Shown: positions 52,594 through 63,140, numbered from the stretch's first letter. The stretch: 64,000 nt of DNA from CAZSRX01 sp964609675 [NCBI: uncultured Bacteroidota bacterium] (GCA_964609675.1 CAZSRX010000005.1:46542-110541); one strand, 5' to 3'. The notes: generated from the letters alone by a model not told the origin. Made by a program: numbers and translations.

Positions 52594-55080
52594 TTATTTG
52601 ATTTTAACGACGATCATAGTCAGGTCGTCATGCTTAGGCGTTTTACCGACAAACGCGTTAACCGAATCCAGAATGCCCTGGAGAATTTCCGTAGCCGACT
52701 GATGCGTAAAACGCTGAATGGTGGCGAACAGACGTTCCTCGCCGAATTCTTCACCGTGTTTGTTCATGGCTTCGGAGAGTCCATCGGTGTAAAAGACAAA
52801 CACGTCGCCGCCCTTGAAGCGAATTTCGGCTTCCTCGATAAAATCACTGAACGCCTTGCCCCGGACCAGTCCGAGCGCCATACCTTTCGGCGTCAGCGTT
52901 TCGGGGTCGGCGGCTTCCGATTTCTTGATGACCAGCGGATTATGCCCCGCCCGTGAAAGCTGGACGGAACCTTTTTCAAAATCGAATATGGCGTAAATCA
53001 TCGAGATAAATTTGTTTCGTTCCACGTGCTCGTAAAAAATATCATTGGCGCGTATCAGCGTTTCCCGCGTGGAATCCGGCGTTACCTGGGCCTGCGTCTG
53101 CAGAATGCCCTTGATCATCGTCATGTAAAAAGCCGCCGAAACGCCTTTGCCCGAAACGTCGCCGATTACCACGCCGATGCGGTTCGGCGAGCGGCCGGGA
53201 AAGGATACGAAATCATAGTAATCGCCGCCGACTTCATACGCGGGCTCGCAAAGGCTGGCTATTTCAAGAAACGGACTCTCCGGAATCCGGCAGCAAAGCA
53301 TCGTCGTTTGAATTTTTCGGGCTATCTCAAACTCCTGTTCCATGCGGCGCCGTTCTTCCATGTCTTTCACATACTGCGGCACATAGTCCAGAATGTCTTC
53401 GCCCGTTTCCCGGCTTAATAGACCGGCAATCATGAGCAGCAACAGACCGCCCAGAAACAAGGTTATCATAACCATTTGCAACGGGCTGCCCACTACAAAA
53501 AAAAGTCCGCCGATAATCAAAATCGCTAAAACCGTTGCCATGATAAAGAACGTCAGAAAATCATAACGCAGAAGGGCGTAAACGCCGATGCTTCCAAGAA
53601 GCAATCCTGTCATAACATACCAGCCGACCGGTTTCAGTTCCAGCGAAATTAGCGGCAAGGGCATGCTGATCAAAATTCCGACGGCGGCTACCGCCCAGTT
53701 TTGACGCAGTTTCTTTTTCACAAATGCCAGCGTCAGAAGATACTGGGTATGCGCGGAGATCAAATATCCGAAGAGCGTCACACAGATCAGGTACATGGCG
53801 CCGTAGGGACTCAGGACCGTATGCATTTGGATCTCCTTTATGGAAACGGAAATGCCCGGTATGGCATAGAAAACGGCAATCAGAGCGCCGCTGGCGATGG
53901 CGCCCAAGAAGATCCCCCGGAAGAGACTCAGACCAAAGCGTTGATTGACGACTTTGCCCATGCGGATGGATTCAAATGTCTGGTACTTATCGGGCCAAAC
54001 CTCATAACACAGCGACGAACTGACCGCAACGGTTAGGCCGCCGACAATCAGCCAGACCGCGCCGCCAAATACGAATATCAACATATACAGAAACCAGGGC
54101 AGGTGAGGCTCCAGGGCATAAAAAAAACCGCAGAATGTCAGCATGCTGATAGCGCCGTAAAACAAACCGAGCTTGACGTCAAATGCGCCTTTTCGCAGCT
54201 TGATGAAAAAATAGATCAGCGTGATTACGATGAAAAACACGTATACGGTGGCTTCCACAACGGATTTTGCAGTACGCATGACGCTTTCATTTTTCAGGGC
54301 ATCCGCCGTTGCATACGTCACTTCAAAGAAGTTAATCCGGTACTGGCGCAGCACAACCCGCACTTTCTGAGTTTCCGGCAGCGATGTTACCTGACCGGAA
54401 TACGTAAACTCGTACACCGGTATGTTTTTGTTCATGGAAAATTTAATTTCCGGTTTCACTGACGAAGCAAAACCATCCCAACCGGTCCGTTTTAGGAATG
54501 CGGTTACGATAGCCTGCGCCGAATCCACTGACAGGATTTGAGTTTTCAGCAAAGGCATTTCTGTGTCCCGCCCGCTGATCACCGTGTCCGAAAACCAGAT
54601 GTCGCCGTCTACGGGTCGGGCAAAGTAATACATCAGGCGGCCGTGCATGTCCATTTCCATACGCAGCGGATCACGGTGCGTATTTATCGGGCGGGACTGT
54701 CGTTTCCCGCCCATATCAAACCGGAAATCGCTGCTGTCAATATAATTCCATACAAATTCCCATCGGTACACAGGCAGGCTATCGGCGATTATCTGGTTGC
54801 CTTTTTTCAAACCGTAATGTTCATGCGCGCGCTGCAGTCTTTCTTGGTTCAGAGAAATGGCGCGCTCCCGTTCCAGATGTTCCATGTCCGGAGAATGATA
54901 AAGCTCAGGAATTTTTAATGCTTCCGATACGCGCGCTTCGATTGCTTCCGGCGGTAAACCCTTCCTAAAAGCCGCTTCGGGAAATACGGCGCTGTACCAT
55001 TGCAGATAAACCCAGAACCCGATTACGGCTAAAATAAAAACCAATCCGTCTTCCATTCGAAACATCCTCAACCGTTTCAT
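52594..55080 (-). CDS. membrane PP2C (SpoIIE-type) serine phosphatase
   Basis: The protein has 828 residues from the ATG at 55080, whose ATG overlaps the upstream stop as ATGA and has GGAG ahead. One N-terminal span (LVFILAVIGFWVYLQWY), a ~270-residue outer domain and about eight further spans lead to a C-terminal SpoIIE phosphatase domain (about 600-828). Metal-binding motifs are GGDYYDF and GDVSGKGVSAAF. YTDGLSEAMNKHGEEFGEER and KHDDLTMIVVKI close the domain. RsbU-like phosphatases control anti-anti-sigma proteins in partner switching; no such partner is in the window. It is coupled to the GT87-like gene upstream. Confidence 0.9.
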   Translation of the reverse strand: MKRLRMFRMEDGLVFILAVIGFWVYLQWYSAVFPEAAFRKGLPPEAIEARVSEALKIPELYHSPDMEHLERERAISLNQERLQRAHEHYGLKKGNQIIADSLPVYRWEFVWNYIDSSDFRFDMGGKRQSRPINTHRDPLRMEMDMHGRLMYYFARPVDGDIWFSDTVISGRDTEMPLLKTQILSVDSAQAIVTAFLKRTGWDGFASSVKPEIKFSMNKNIPVYEFTYSGQVTSLPETQKVRVVLRQYRINFFEVTYATADALKNESVMRTAKSVVEATVYVFFIVITLIYFFIKLRKGAFDVKLGLFYGAISMLTFCGFFYALEPHLPWFLYMLIFVFGGAVWLIVGGLTVAVSSSLCYEVWPDKYQTFESIRMGKVVNQRFGLSLFRGIFLGAIASGALIAVFYAIPGISVSIKEIQMHTVLSPYGAMYLICVTLFGYLISAHTQYLLTLAFVKKKLRQNWAVAAVGILISMPLPLISLELKPVGWYVMTGLLLGSIGVYALLRYDFLTFFIMATVLAILIIGGLFFVVGSPLQMVMITLFLGGLLLLMIAGLLSRETGEDILDYVPQYVKDMEERRRMEQEFEIARKIQTTMLCCRIPESPFLEIASLCEPAYEVGGDYYDFVSFPGRSPNRIGVVIGDVSGKGVSAAFYMTMIKGILQTQAQVTPDSTRETLIRANDIFYEHVERNKFISMIYAIFDFEKGSVQLSRAGHNPLVIKKSEAADPETLTPKGMALGLVRGKAFSDFIEEAEIRFKGGDVFVFYTDGLSEAMNKHGEEFGEERLFATIQRFTHQSATEILQGILDSVNAFVGKTPKHDDLTMIVVKIK

Positions 55081-56462
55081 GTCAGCGGCTCCAAATGATG
55101 AAATGTTTTTCGGCGCTTCATCCATAATCGGATAGCGTATATAATCCAGATGGCATAAAAAGGCGCGTATTCCAGTATCCGAATATCCAGTCCTGTTTGC
55201 AGCGAATCCCATCCGTCAATCAGCCCGGCAGTACCGGCAAGCCACAGCCATGCCGGTTGCGGATGAAAACAAAGCAACGGAAGAATGAATAGTATCATAA
55301 CCGGTGAAGCCGCAGGACTGATTATCAGATACAGTGTCATGTATCCGTATACGTAATAAAGAATACTCTGTTTCTGCTCAGCGTATGTTTTTTTCAAAAA
55401 ACGCACGGTCATAGTCGCCCAAAGCAAGGCCACTATTGCCAGAGCAATTATAACTGAAAAATATTGCGCTTGATTCGTGAATTTGAAACCCGCCGTATAA
55501 ACGGCCTCACCACCCGTTCCGGCAATTGCTGTTATGGCGTAATGAATTATCCAATAAACACTGCTGTTGGTTTCTCGGATTACCGGCTCATGGATATAAT
55601 GAAAAACCGGTATCAGGGGTTCCTGATACAGCTTAAAAAAAAACGTCACGACGGCCATCATCATGAAGACAAGTATCAAAGTTGTTTTCAGCCGCGTTTT
55701 AAAATCCTCAAAAAAAGTAATCATCAACGTCCAGACTACATTAAATGATGCCGCAGCGGCGAGCGGTATGGCCGCCCAGATCGGCCGGCATTTCAGGGCC
55801 AGCAGCACGGCGGTCATGATCAGAACCATTGGTAAAATTTCCGCCCGGCCGTGTCCGGAAATTTCCAAGATGACGAGCGGATTCCACGCATAGACGGTTA
55901 CCCAGGCAATGGCCCGGTCGAAATGGCGAAGTATGGCCGTCAGCAGAAAAATCATTGTCAGATCCAATAACGCATATAAGATCTTGAATGTCCATACCGA
56001 TTCGGTTACATATACGATGCCGGCCGATATGATCTGTAAAAGCGGGGCGCTGGTTGTGATGGCCTGTTGATCTCCAAGTCGGAAATAAATCACGCTGTCC
56101 TGCAATCCCATTAAAAACGGCGCGTCCGGTGTATAGGCGTACGGATTCACGCCAATATTGCTCACGCGGCCGTCCCACTCCTGCCGGTAAACTTCCGGCG
56201 AGGCTTCCTGCACTACATAAAATATACGGACAGCCACAGCGATCACCAGAATGATTTCAAGGGATATGAAAGTGCGCCCCCAGAACCGGTAAATATAAAA
56301 AACCGCCGCGGCATAGACCGCATAAGCGCCCACATACCACGGCAAACCGGATGCCCCTCCCGCGTTCATATCCCGGCTGTGCAGGAATAACATGATTCCC
56401 AGCGCCAGGCCAAAAAACAGCATCACCCAGAAACTGCGGCGGATGAAAATATTTTTTACCAT
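55077..56462 (-). CDS. integral membrane glycosyltransferase, GT87/PIG-M-like
   Basis: The 461-residue protein has 10-12 predicted spans. The first outer loop has QEWDGRVSNIGVNPYAYTPD, the W-D-G...G-x-N-P-Y pattern of polyprenol-phosphate-mannose-dependent transferases (GT87, DUF2029). Later segments are YAWNPLVILEISGHGRAEIL and spans ending in AAWLW-type sequences. The expected reaction is transfer of mannose or a similar sugar from a lipid carrier at the outer face of the inner membrane. The gene overlaps the phosphatase gene by 4 bases. Confidence 0.75.
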   Translation of the reverse strand: MVKNIFIRRSFWVMLFFGLALGIMLFLHSRDMNAGGASGLPWYVGAYAVYAAAVFYIYRFWGRTFISLEIILVIAVAVRIFYVVQEASPEVYRQEWDGRVSNIGVNPYAYTPDAPFLMGLQDSVIYFRLGDQQAITTSAPLLQIISAGIVYVTESVWTFKILYALLDLTMIFLLTAILRHFDRAIAWVTVYAWNPLVILEISGHGRAEILPMVLIMTAVLLALKCRPIWAAIPLAAAASFNVVWTLMITFFEDFKTRLKTTLILVFMMMAVVTFFFKLYQEPLIPVFHYIHEPVIRETNSSVYWIIHYAITAIAGTGGEAVYTAGFKFTNQAQYFSVIIALAIVALLWATMTVRFLKKTYAEQKQSILYYVYGYMTLYLIISPAASPVMILFILPLLCFHPQPAWLWLAGTAGLIDGWDSLQTGLDIRILEYAPFYAIWIIYAIRLWMKRRKTFHHLEPLT

Positions 56463-56559
56463 ACTGTTTGTTTTTATACCCGTTTCTGATTATTTTCAGT
56501 CCGCGGTAATTTAACAAAACCTAACCAAAACGCAAAGGGTTTCCTGCCCGCAAGCCGTT

Positions 56560-58248
56560 ATGATTAATAATTATCACACGCTATACCGGTGGTCTGTTGA
56601 ACAGCAGCCGATTTTGAGGGGCGCGCGCATTTTGGAAATATTCTGCCAGAACCGCGACATCCTGAGTGTCGGTATCGTCACCGCGCAACGTGAACAGCGC
56701 TTGTTGGAAATATCCGTCCAATCGCAAATGCCCTTTGTCGTTTTGCGGCCGTCCTACCAGCGCAAGAAAAAAAACGCCGTGGACCTACTGCCGGAAATTG
56801 CGGGCTGTCATATTATGGAAGTGAAAACCCGTCCGTACAACCGGATGCTGGAAATAATCATGGATAATCACCGAAGCATGGTGATTGAATTATTTGGCCG
56901 GCCAAATGTTTATGTTATCGGTGATGACACTATAATCCTCGATGCGTTCAAGGAACCGTCACGACGGCGGGAGCAGATTTATGATTTTCGTGATGAGGAA
57001 CCGCTGTTCCACAATCAGGAATCATTCCAAAATGCTCTGGTCAATAGATTTCCAGACCCTGAAAGGTTGCAGAATTATCTTTCTTCAGGCGGTTTGGGTT
57101 TTAATAAGACGCTTTACCTGGAATTTATGGGCCGTCTGGCCTCCTCCGGCGAGGCCACCGCTTCCGGGATCGCTTACAGGATAACGCAGGAAATGACTGA
57201 AGCGCTGCGATTCTCGGCGCCCAGAATATACCGTAAAAACGGTGAACCGCCGCTTTTCTCAGTGATTCCATTAAAACATATTCTTGAAATAGCGCCTGAA
57301 ACCACCGAAGCGATATGCATTACAGTCAATGAGGGCCTGATAACCGTAACCGCGGAAAAGCAGAAATATGAGGTGATCCGTAAAAGAACGCAGGATATTA
57401 TCAAAACCTGTAAAACCAGAATCCGCAAGAATGAACTGCTGATGCGCGCCCTTGAAGAGGATGTACGCAGGGCGGAACGTCATACCGTCTATGAAACCAT
57501 GGCGCACCTGCTAAGCGCGCACTTCGGAGAAATACGAAAAGGCATGACCGTGATTACGCTGAAAAACAGCTTTGAACCGGACGGCCACCCGGTCGAAATT
57601 GCGTTAAATCCGGAAAAAAGCCCGCAGGAAAATATCGCGACCTATTATGCCCGTTCAAAAAAATTTCGGCAGTCCATCAGTAAAATTCATAACCGCCTCC
57701 GAGAACTTGATGCGGAGAACCGAGTGTTAAGCGATATATCCGCGCGCGTGGCCGGCCGACCCGCTCCGGCGCCCGGGTATGTTGAAAAAATCTATCAGGA
57801 TTTTGTTCGCAGGAAATGGCTCGCCCCGGACAGGGAGCCCGGCGCGATGAAGAAGCCGGAACCCGACACGCCCGAATTCCGGGAATACCTTATCGAAAAC
57901 CGTTGGCGGTTATTCGTCGGGCAGAACGACGAGAAGAACGACGCACTGACGTTCCGGTTCGCGAAGAAAGACGATTACTGGTTCCACGCGCGCGGCGTGC
58001 CCGGTTCGCATGTGGTGCTGAAAAAAGACAACCGGTCGGAAAAACCCTCCCGATCGGTCATCGAAACCGCCGCTGCGATCGCTGCATTCTTCAGCAAAGC
58101 CAGAACATCCGGACTGGTGCCGGTTATTTTCACCCAGCGGAAATATGTCCGTAAAGCCAAACACGGACGCGCCGGACAGGTGGTTATAGAACGGGAAGAC
58201 GTGTTGATGGTAGAGCCCCGCGACCCTGAAAAAGTAATTTTACTATGA
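56560..58248 (+). CDS. rqcH: RqcH-like NFACT protein (Rqc2 homologue)
   Basis: The 562-residue protein has the NFACT-N domain (1-230, RGARILEIFCQNRDILSVGI), a helical hairpin and coiled coil (about 280-430) and the C-terminal NFACT-R domain (WRLFVGQNDEKNDALTFRFA, DYWFHARGVPGSHVVLK, YVRKAKHGRAGQV). RqcH binds obstructed large ribosomal subunits and adds C-terminal alanine tails. The D97-R98 pair of B. subtilis RqcH, needed for tailing, aligns with N94-R95 here (PYNRMLEI), so activity may differ. It was formerly called fibronectin-binding protein. It is divergent from the GT87-like gene. Confidence 0.85.
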   Translation: MINNYHTLYRWSVEQQPILRGARILEIFCQNRDILSVGIVTAQREQRLLEISVQSQMPFVVLRPSYQRKKKNAVDLLPEIAGCHIMEVKTRPYNRMLEIIMDNHRSMVIELFGRPNVYVIGDDTIILDAFKEPSRRREQIYDFRDEEPLFHNQESFQNALVNRFPDPERLQNYLSSGGLGFNKTLYLEFMGRLASSGEATASGIAYRITQEMTEALRFSAPRIYRKNGEPPLFSVIPLKHILEIAPETTEAICITVNEGLITVTAEKQKYEVIRKRTQDIIKTCKTRIRKNELLMRALEEDVRRAERHTVYETMAHLLSAHFGEIRKGMTVITLKNSFEPDGHPVEIALNPEKSPQENIATYYARSKKFRQSISKIHNRLRELDAENRVLSDISARVAGRPAPAPGYVEKIYQDFVRRKWLAPDREPGAMKKPEPDTPEFREYLIENRWRLFVGQNDEKNDALTFRFAKKDDYWFHARGVPGSHVVLKKDNRSEKPSRSVIETAAAIAAFFSKARTSGLVPVIFTQRKYVRKAKHGRAGQVVIEREDVLMVEPRDPEKVILL

Positions 58249-58461
58249 CACCCGCAACCTTTTTACAAACTGCTTCACCATGAATGGGCATTTCTTTGGT
58301 AATACCCGGTTCCTTATGGCGCGCGGTTAATGCCATTCTGCATGGACATTGTCCTTTACATCTCACCCTATGTGTTCGCCGAATATAACCTTAATCATTT
58401 TTTCTTTGCAGTTGTGGCTGTTTTTGCATTAATTTAAAGCGACGCATACCTTAACGCCACG

Positions 58462-61400
58462 ATGAATTTCATTAACAAATACTTTTTGCTTTTTCCAATC
58501 GTTTTAAGTTTGATTGGAAATATGCCGGTTCACAGCCAACAAGCAACCGGACAGCCGTTTCTTGTAAACTATACATCAAAAATTTACGGCGCCAGCCCGC
58601 AAAACTGGTCCGTCGTTCAGGATTCAAAAGGAATTATTTACGTCGCCAATAACAGCGGCGTTCTTGAATTTGATGGAGACCGCTGGCGTAAAATTCCTGT
58701 AACGAACCGGTCGGCGGTGGGATCTCTGGCCATCGATTCAAATGATGTCATTTACGTCGGCGCGACCGGGGAATTCGGCTATCTGCAGCCGGATTCAATC
58801 GGACAACTAAAATATGTCTCCTGCATGCCGAAAATCGAATCGAAATATCACGATTTCGCCGATGTTTGGCACACCCATATTCTGAATGGAAAGGTTTATT
58901 ATCAATCCTATAAGTATATTTTTATTTTAAACGGCGACTCCATTCAGGTCATTCAGCCTGATAAATTGCTGCATCGTTCGTATGTGGTGCACAATCGTTT
59001 ATATGTAAGGCAGCGCGGCGAAGGGCTTATGACACTGAACGGCAATCGGCTTGAGCGGATTCCGGGCGGGGAGATATTTAAAGACGAATCGGTTTTTGCG
59101 ATGCTGCCTTACGATTCCACCCGAATCCTTATCGGTACACGGAAAAAAAATCTTCTATTGTACGACGGGCATGTGATAACGCCGTTTCCGACAACCATTG
59201 ACAGTTTTCTCTCGCAAAGCGTAATCTACAACGGATTACGGCATGATAGCCTCCTCATCTTTGCGACGCGGCGTTCGGGTCTGATATTTTTTGACCTCCA
59301 GGGCCGGCTGGTACGAATCCTTAACAAATCCTCCGGCATGCATGATGAAGTTATTAATTATGCGTATGTGGACGCGCAACGCGGCTTATGGGCGGCAACG
59401 AATAACGGTCTGACGCGCCTTGAGGTATTCAGGCCGGTTGCGTTTTTCAATGAAGCCACAGGACTTAAGGGCATTGTGCTTTCCGTAACCCGGCACAGGA
59501 ACCGGATATATGCCGCTTCGGGATTCGGACTTTACGTGATGAACCCGGTATCCCATCCGAAGCACGCGCCCCCGGAATACCGTTTTGGGCCCGTTTCGGC
59601 CATAACCGCGCAAAGCTGGCATCTTCTGGGCTGCGGCAAAAGCCTGCTGGTGGCCACCAGCGACGGAATCTATGAAATGAGCGATGCAGGCACTGCCAGA
59701 ATCCGCAGCGAGGGCGGCGGTTTTTTTCTTCTGCGTTCCCGGCGGGACAGTACCCTGGTATTGGCCGGATTGCGGGACGGCGTGGCGCTGCTGCGCCTGA
59801 TTGCCGGTCAATGGTACGACATGGGACGCGTACCGGGTATCAATATCGACGCCCGCGTCATGGTAGAAATGCCGGACGGCTATCTCTGGATCGGCACCAG
59901 TTTCCGCGGCGTCATCCGCGTGGATCTGCGCCATCACGACCTGGCTTCGCTTTCTAAAGAGTCGCTGAAGACCAAACACTTCATTGTGGACAAATTCGGA
60001 CCGGCTCAAGGGCTTCCCTACGGCGGTGTTTTCGTATTCACAGCGGGACAGCGATTGCTGTTTGGCACCGAAAAAGGATTATATCGTTTTGACGCTTCCA
60101 CCCGGCGGTTTTTTCCTGATACAAGCCTTGGAAAGATCTTTGCTGACAGTTCCAAGTCCATCGACGTTATCACTGAAGATCGGCGCGGCAACATCTGGCT
60201 TCATGCTAATGACAATAACCGATCAGAAAATTATTTATTATTGCCTCAAAATGACGCCACTTACCGGCCCTTGACCCTACCGTTTTTGCGTTTTGCCGAT
60301 TACAGCGTACTCACCATTTTTCCGGACTCGGATCACGTTACCTGGTTTGGCGGCGCGGACGGCTTATTCCGATACCATCAGGATATGGCTTACGATTTTC
60401 AAACGCCGTTCCGGACCTTAATCAGAAATATTTATATACATAGAGACTCGCTGATATGGGGCGGTCATGGCAACAGTCCCGTCCGCAAAATATCCTACAG
60501 CGATCATTCCCTTCGCTTTGAATGTTCGGCGTCGTTCTATGACAGTCCTGCGGATAATCAGTTTCAGTATTGGCTGGAAGGGCTCGATAAAGAATGGTCG
60601 CCGTGGACCAAAGCCAGCTATAAAGAATACACCAGCCTGTCCGAAGGCGCTTACCGGTTTCGGGTGCGTTCAAAAAATATTTACGGCCTCATCGGTGAGG
60701 AGTCGTTTTTTATATTTGAAATCCTGCCGCCGTGGTATCGCGCAGGGTGGGCTTATATTTTCTATGCCTGTGTTTTCGTTCTGGCGGTTTATCAGATTAT
60801 CCGTTGGCGAGCCGGTGTGTTAGAACGGGAGAAACACCGTCTGGAAACCATCGTTGCCGAGAGAACCAACGCTTTGACCGCCAAAACAAACCAGCTTGAA
60901 AAAATTAATTCCATGGTTAAAACAATTAATTATGAAATTGAACTGGACAAGCTCCTGAAAGCGCTGATGTTCCAATTAAAAAATATCCAGGGCGCCGACC
61001 GTTTGGCGGTACTGGCCTGGGACGATACGCGACGACAGTTTCAGTTTGTCGCGGCCGACGGATGGGATATGGAAAAACTCGGCGGAATCTATTTAACCGC
61101 GGAGGAGGCCGAACGGCGGTACACAAAACATGCCGAGGAAGCCCGGCCTGATATTTTCATTATCCGTGATTCCAGCATCCTGGAACTCAACGAGCGGTTC
61201 ACAGCGGTCGGCTTATCGCAGGCCATGCTGATTATGCGTATCCGCACGCGCGACGACATCCAGGCTTATTTTATTTTCGACAACATGAACCGCAACCGGG
61301 CCTTTGACGGCCAGGACCTTGATCTGCTGGACCAATTACGGGAACATATTACGCTGGCTTTCATGAAATCCAAACTGCTGGAAGAACTCCGGCGCCTGAA

Positions 61401-62106
61401 TGAAAAAAAGAATGAATTTCTTGGCATAGCCGCGCATGACCTGCGCTCGCCCTTAAATGTAATCGTAGGTTTTGTCAGTATGATTACCGAAGAACTGCGC
61501 GAAAACACCTTCGACGCCCAAGCGGGTCTCAAAGACCTCGAGAACGTCCTGCGGGCCGCCAAAGGAATGATCCATCTGCTTTCAGAGTTGCTGGATATTT
61601 CGGCCATCGAAGCCGGCAAGGTAATATTGAACCTGAGCGCCCTATCGATCCGTTCTTTGTTTGAAGAATGCAAACGCAATCACACCAAAATAGCCGCACA
61701 AAAAAATATTAACCTGACATTCGGGCCGGCGGATTTGCTGCCGCCCGTACAGGCCGATCGTATCCGCATTTTGGAAGTTATGGACAATCTCATCAGCAAT
61801 GCCGTAAAATATACCTTTCCCGGCGGCTCGGTGACGGTTACCGCGCGCTCTGAAAGCAACCAGGTGATTATTGCAGTCACCGATACCGGACAGGGCCTGG
61901 ATGCCGAAGATCTCAAGTCCATATTTCACTCTTATAAAAAATTAAGTGCCCGGCCGACCGGCGGAGAACCCAGCACCGGGCTCGGTCTTGCGATTGTAAA
62001 AAAAATCGTCGATATGCACGGCGGTACGGTCAGCGTCGAAAGCCTTAAAGGAAAAGGATCAACGTTCCGGTTTACCTTAAAAACGCTCGCCGCTCCGACT
62101 CAATAA
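58462..62106 (+). CDS. second propeller sensor histidine kinase, with GAF domain
   Basis: The 1214-residue kinase has a signal peptide (YFLLFPIVLSLIGNMPVHS). A divergent double propeller covers about 30-680 (WSVVQDSKGIIYVANNSGVL, GYLWIGTSFRGV). A Y_Y_Y domain lies at about 690-750 (FQYWLEGLDKEWSPWTKASY), one span at 763-783 and a cytoplasmic GAF domain at about 826-970. HisKA has H992 in GIAAHDLRSPLNVIVGF; HATPase has LISNAVKYT, DTGQGL and STGLGLAIV. Like the kinase at 3937 it lacks receiver and DNA-binding domains. The propeller is more diverged and a GAF domain has been added, so the two are not recent copies. The gene is convergent with its neighbour, 7 bases overlapping. Confidence 0.9.
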   Translation: MNFINKYFLLFPIVLSLIGNMPVHSQQATGQPFLVNYTSKIYGASPQNWSVVQDSKGIIYVANNSGVLEFDGDRWRKIPVTNRSAVGSLAIDSNDVIYVGATGEFGYLQPDSIGQLKYVSCMPKIESKYHDFADVWHTHILNGKVYYQSYKYIFILNGDSIQVIQPDKLLHRSYVVHNRLYVRQRGEGLMTLNGNRLERIPGGEIFKDESVFAMLPYDSTRILIGTRKKNLLLYDGHVITPFPTTIDSFLSQSVIYNGLRHDSLLIFATRRSGLIFFDLQGRLVRILNKSSGMHDEVINYAYVDAQRGLWAATNNGLTRLEVFRPVAFFNEATGLKGIVLSVTRHRNRIYAASGFGLYVMNPVSHPKHAPPEYRFGPVSAITAQSWHLLGCGKSLLVATSDGIYEMSDAGTARIRSEGGGFFLLRSRRDSTLVLAGLRDGVALLRLIAGQWYDMGRVPGINIDARVMVEMPDGYLWIGTSFRGVIRVDLRHHDLASLSKESLKTKHFIVDKFGPAQGLPYGGVFVFTAGQRLLFGTEKGLYRFDASTRRFFPDTSLGKIFADSSKSIDVITEDRRGNIWLHANDNNRSENYLLLPQNDATYRPLTLPFLRFADYSVLTIFPDSDHVTWFGGADGLFRYHQDMAYDFQTPFRTLIRNIYIHRDSLIWGGHGNSPVRKISYSDHSLRFECSASFYDSPADNQFQYWLEGLDKEWSPWTKASYKEYTSLSEGAYRFRVRSKNIYGLIGEESFFIFEILPPWYRAGWAYIFYACVFVLAVYQIIRWRAGVLEREKHRLETIVAERTNALTAKTNQLEKINSMVKTINYEIELDKLLKALMFQLKNIQGADRLAVLAWDDTRRQFQFVAADGWDMEKLGGIYLTAEEAERRYTKHAEEARPDIFIIRDSSILELNERFTAVGLSQAMLIMRIRTRDDIQAYFIFDNMNRNRAFDGQDLDLLDQLREHITLAFMKSKLLEELRRLNEKKNEFLGIAAHDLRSPLNVIVGFVSMITEELRENTFDAQAGLKDLENVLRAAKGMIHLLSELLDISAIEAGKVILNLSALSIRSLFEECKRNHTKIAAQKNINLTFGPADLLPPVQADRIRILEVMDNLISNAVKYTFPGGSVTVTARSESNQVIIAVTDTGQGLDAEDLKSIFHSYKKLSARPTGGEPSTGLGLAIVKKIVDMHGGTVSVESLKGKGSTFRFTLKTLAAPTQ

Positions 62107-63140
62107 AAGGAACCGTTGCCAAAAAAATCCAGAGAGCTAAACACATTCCCGGTGACTTTGAGCGAAGGCTTGGTTTCTATACTGATGGGAACATCTTTAG
62201 ATAAATTTTGCATCAGCCCTATTAACGGCTGCCGGCAAACTCTGATTTTATAAGGCCGCGAGCCAATTTGGATGCAGGTGTCCAATACCAGATCCGGCAC
62301 CTTTTCCCACATCAACGTCAGGGGATCTTCGGGTTTCATAAGATTTACGGTTATGACCATGCCGGTTTTAGCATCGCAACAAAGCATCAAATAACCGAAA
62401 TAGGGCCTATCACCGGCATCCTGGATCGGCATAGAATATTGTTTGATAATGTCTAACTCGATGACCGTAGCCGATCGGGGTAATGCAAGAACGGTTTTGA
62501 TTTTCTCAGGACAGGCACGGTACGTTGGTCCTTTTATTACCGGAGGTTCTACGCTTCGGTATGTGTTGTGCCATGTGATTCCTTCGGGGGTCGTTTCGGC
62601 TATACGATGTAAAATCAAACCTTGCTCATCGTTGATATAGCGCTCCGTTTCGTCTTTCCAAAGGGACACCAATTCGTTCAACTGTTCCAGAGCGTGGGTC
62701 ATAAATCGAACTTCGGATAATTCCAGAAACCACGGCAGAAAACCGGCTTTATAACTCCGGAAAACAGGCCATGCCTGTTTTCCCCGAAACCGATATTTGA
62801 GCTTTTTCAAAATATCAAGATCTTTTTTCTTTAATTCATCACGATCAGCAAGAAAAAATTGAATCTGAGGTAAATCAAGTATTTCTTTCGGATTGAAATT
62901 CGGATTTTCAAATATACTTGTAAGGCCGTAATAACCTTCAGAACCGATAAAAACGCTGACGCCAAAATGCTCCTCGTTTCTGCCGGTAACACAATAATAT
63001 CCCAACGCGCCTGTTTCGGGATCCTGGATACCGAAAATATCGCTGTCCCACATCCATTGCCACGGCTTCAAATCCATGATCTTTTTCGCCGCCTGATATA
63101 GACGGGAGTACTCTTGAAGACTTGGTTCATGATTATCCAT
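62100..63140 (-). CDS. cytoplasmic protein, DUF7309/DUF6930-like
   Basis: The 346-residue protein has no signal peptide or span. The N-terminal half (LYQAAKKIMDLKPWQWMWDS, FGIQDPETGALGYYCVTGRN, GVSVFIGSEGYYGLTSIFEN, QIQFFLADRDELKKKDLDIL) resembles the DUF7309 pattern. The C-terminal half (CDAKTGMVITVNLMKPEDPL, VLDTCIQIGSRPYKIRVCRQ) resembles the DUF6930 pattern of the same two-part family. The function is unknown. The match is from memory of the sequence pattern and was not checked by search. It stands alone, convergent with the propeller kinase. Confidence 0.55.
   Translation of the reverse strand: MDNHEPSLQEYSRLYQAAKKIMDLKPWQWMWDSDIFGIQDPETGALGYYCVTGRNEEHFGVSVFIGSEGYYGLTSIFENPNFNPKEILDLPQIQFFLADRDELKKKDLDILKKLKYRFRGKQAWPVFRSYKAGFLPWFLELSEVRFMTHALEQLNELVSLWKDETERYINDEQGLILHRIAETTPEGITWHNTYRSVEPPVIKGPTYRACPEKIKTVLALPRSATVIELDIIKQYSMPIQDAGDRPYFGYLMLCCDAKTGMVITVNLMKPEDPLTLMWEKVPDLVLDTCIQIGSRPYKIRVCRQPLIGLMQNLSKDVPISIETKPSLKVTGNVFSSLDFFGNGSFY

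Noticed and set aside
58249-58461. minus-strand open frame between rqcH and the second propeller kinase
   Set aside because: It is only 60 codons, overlaps the end of rqcH, has no ribosome site and no recognisable pattern.
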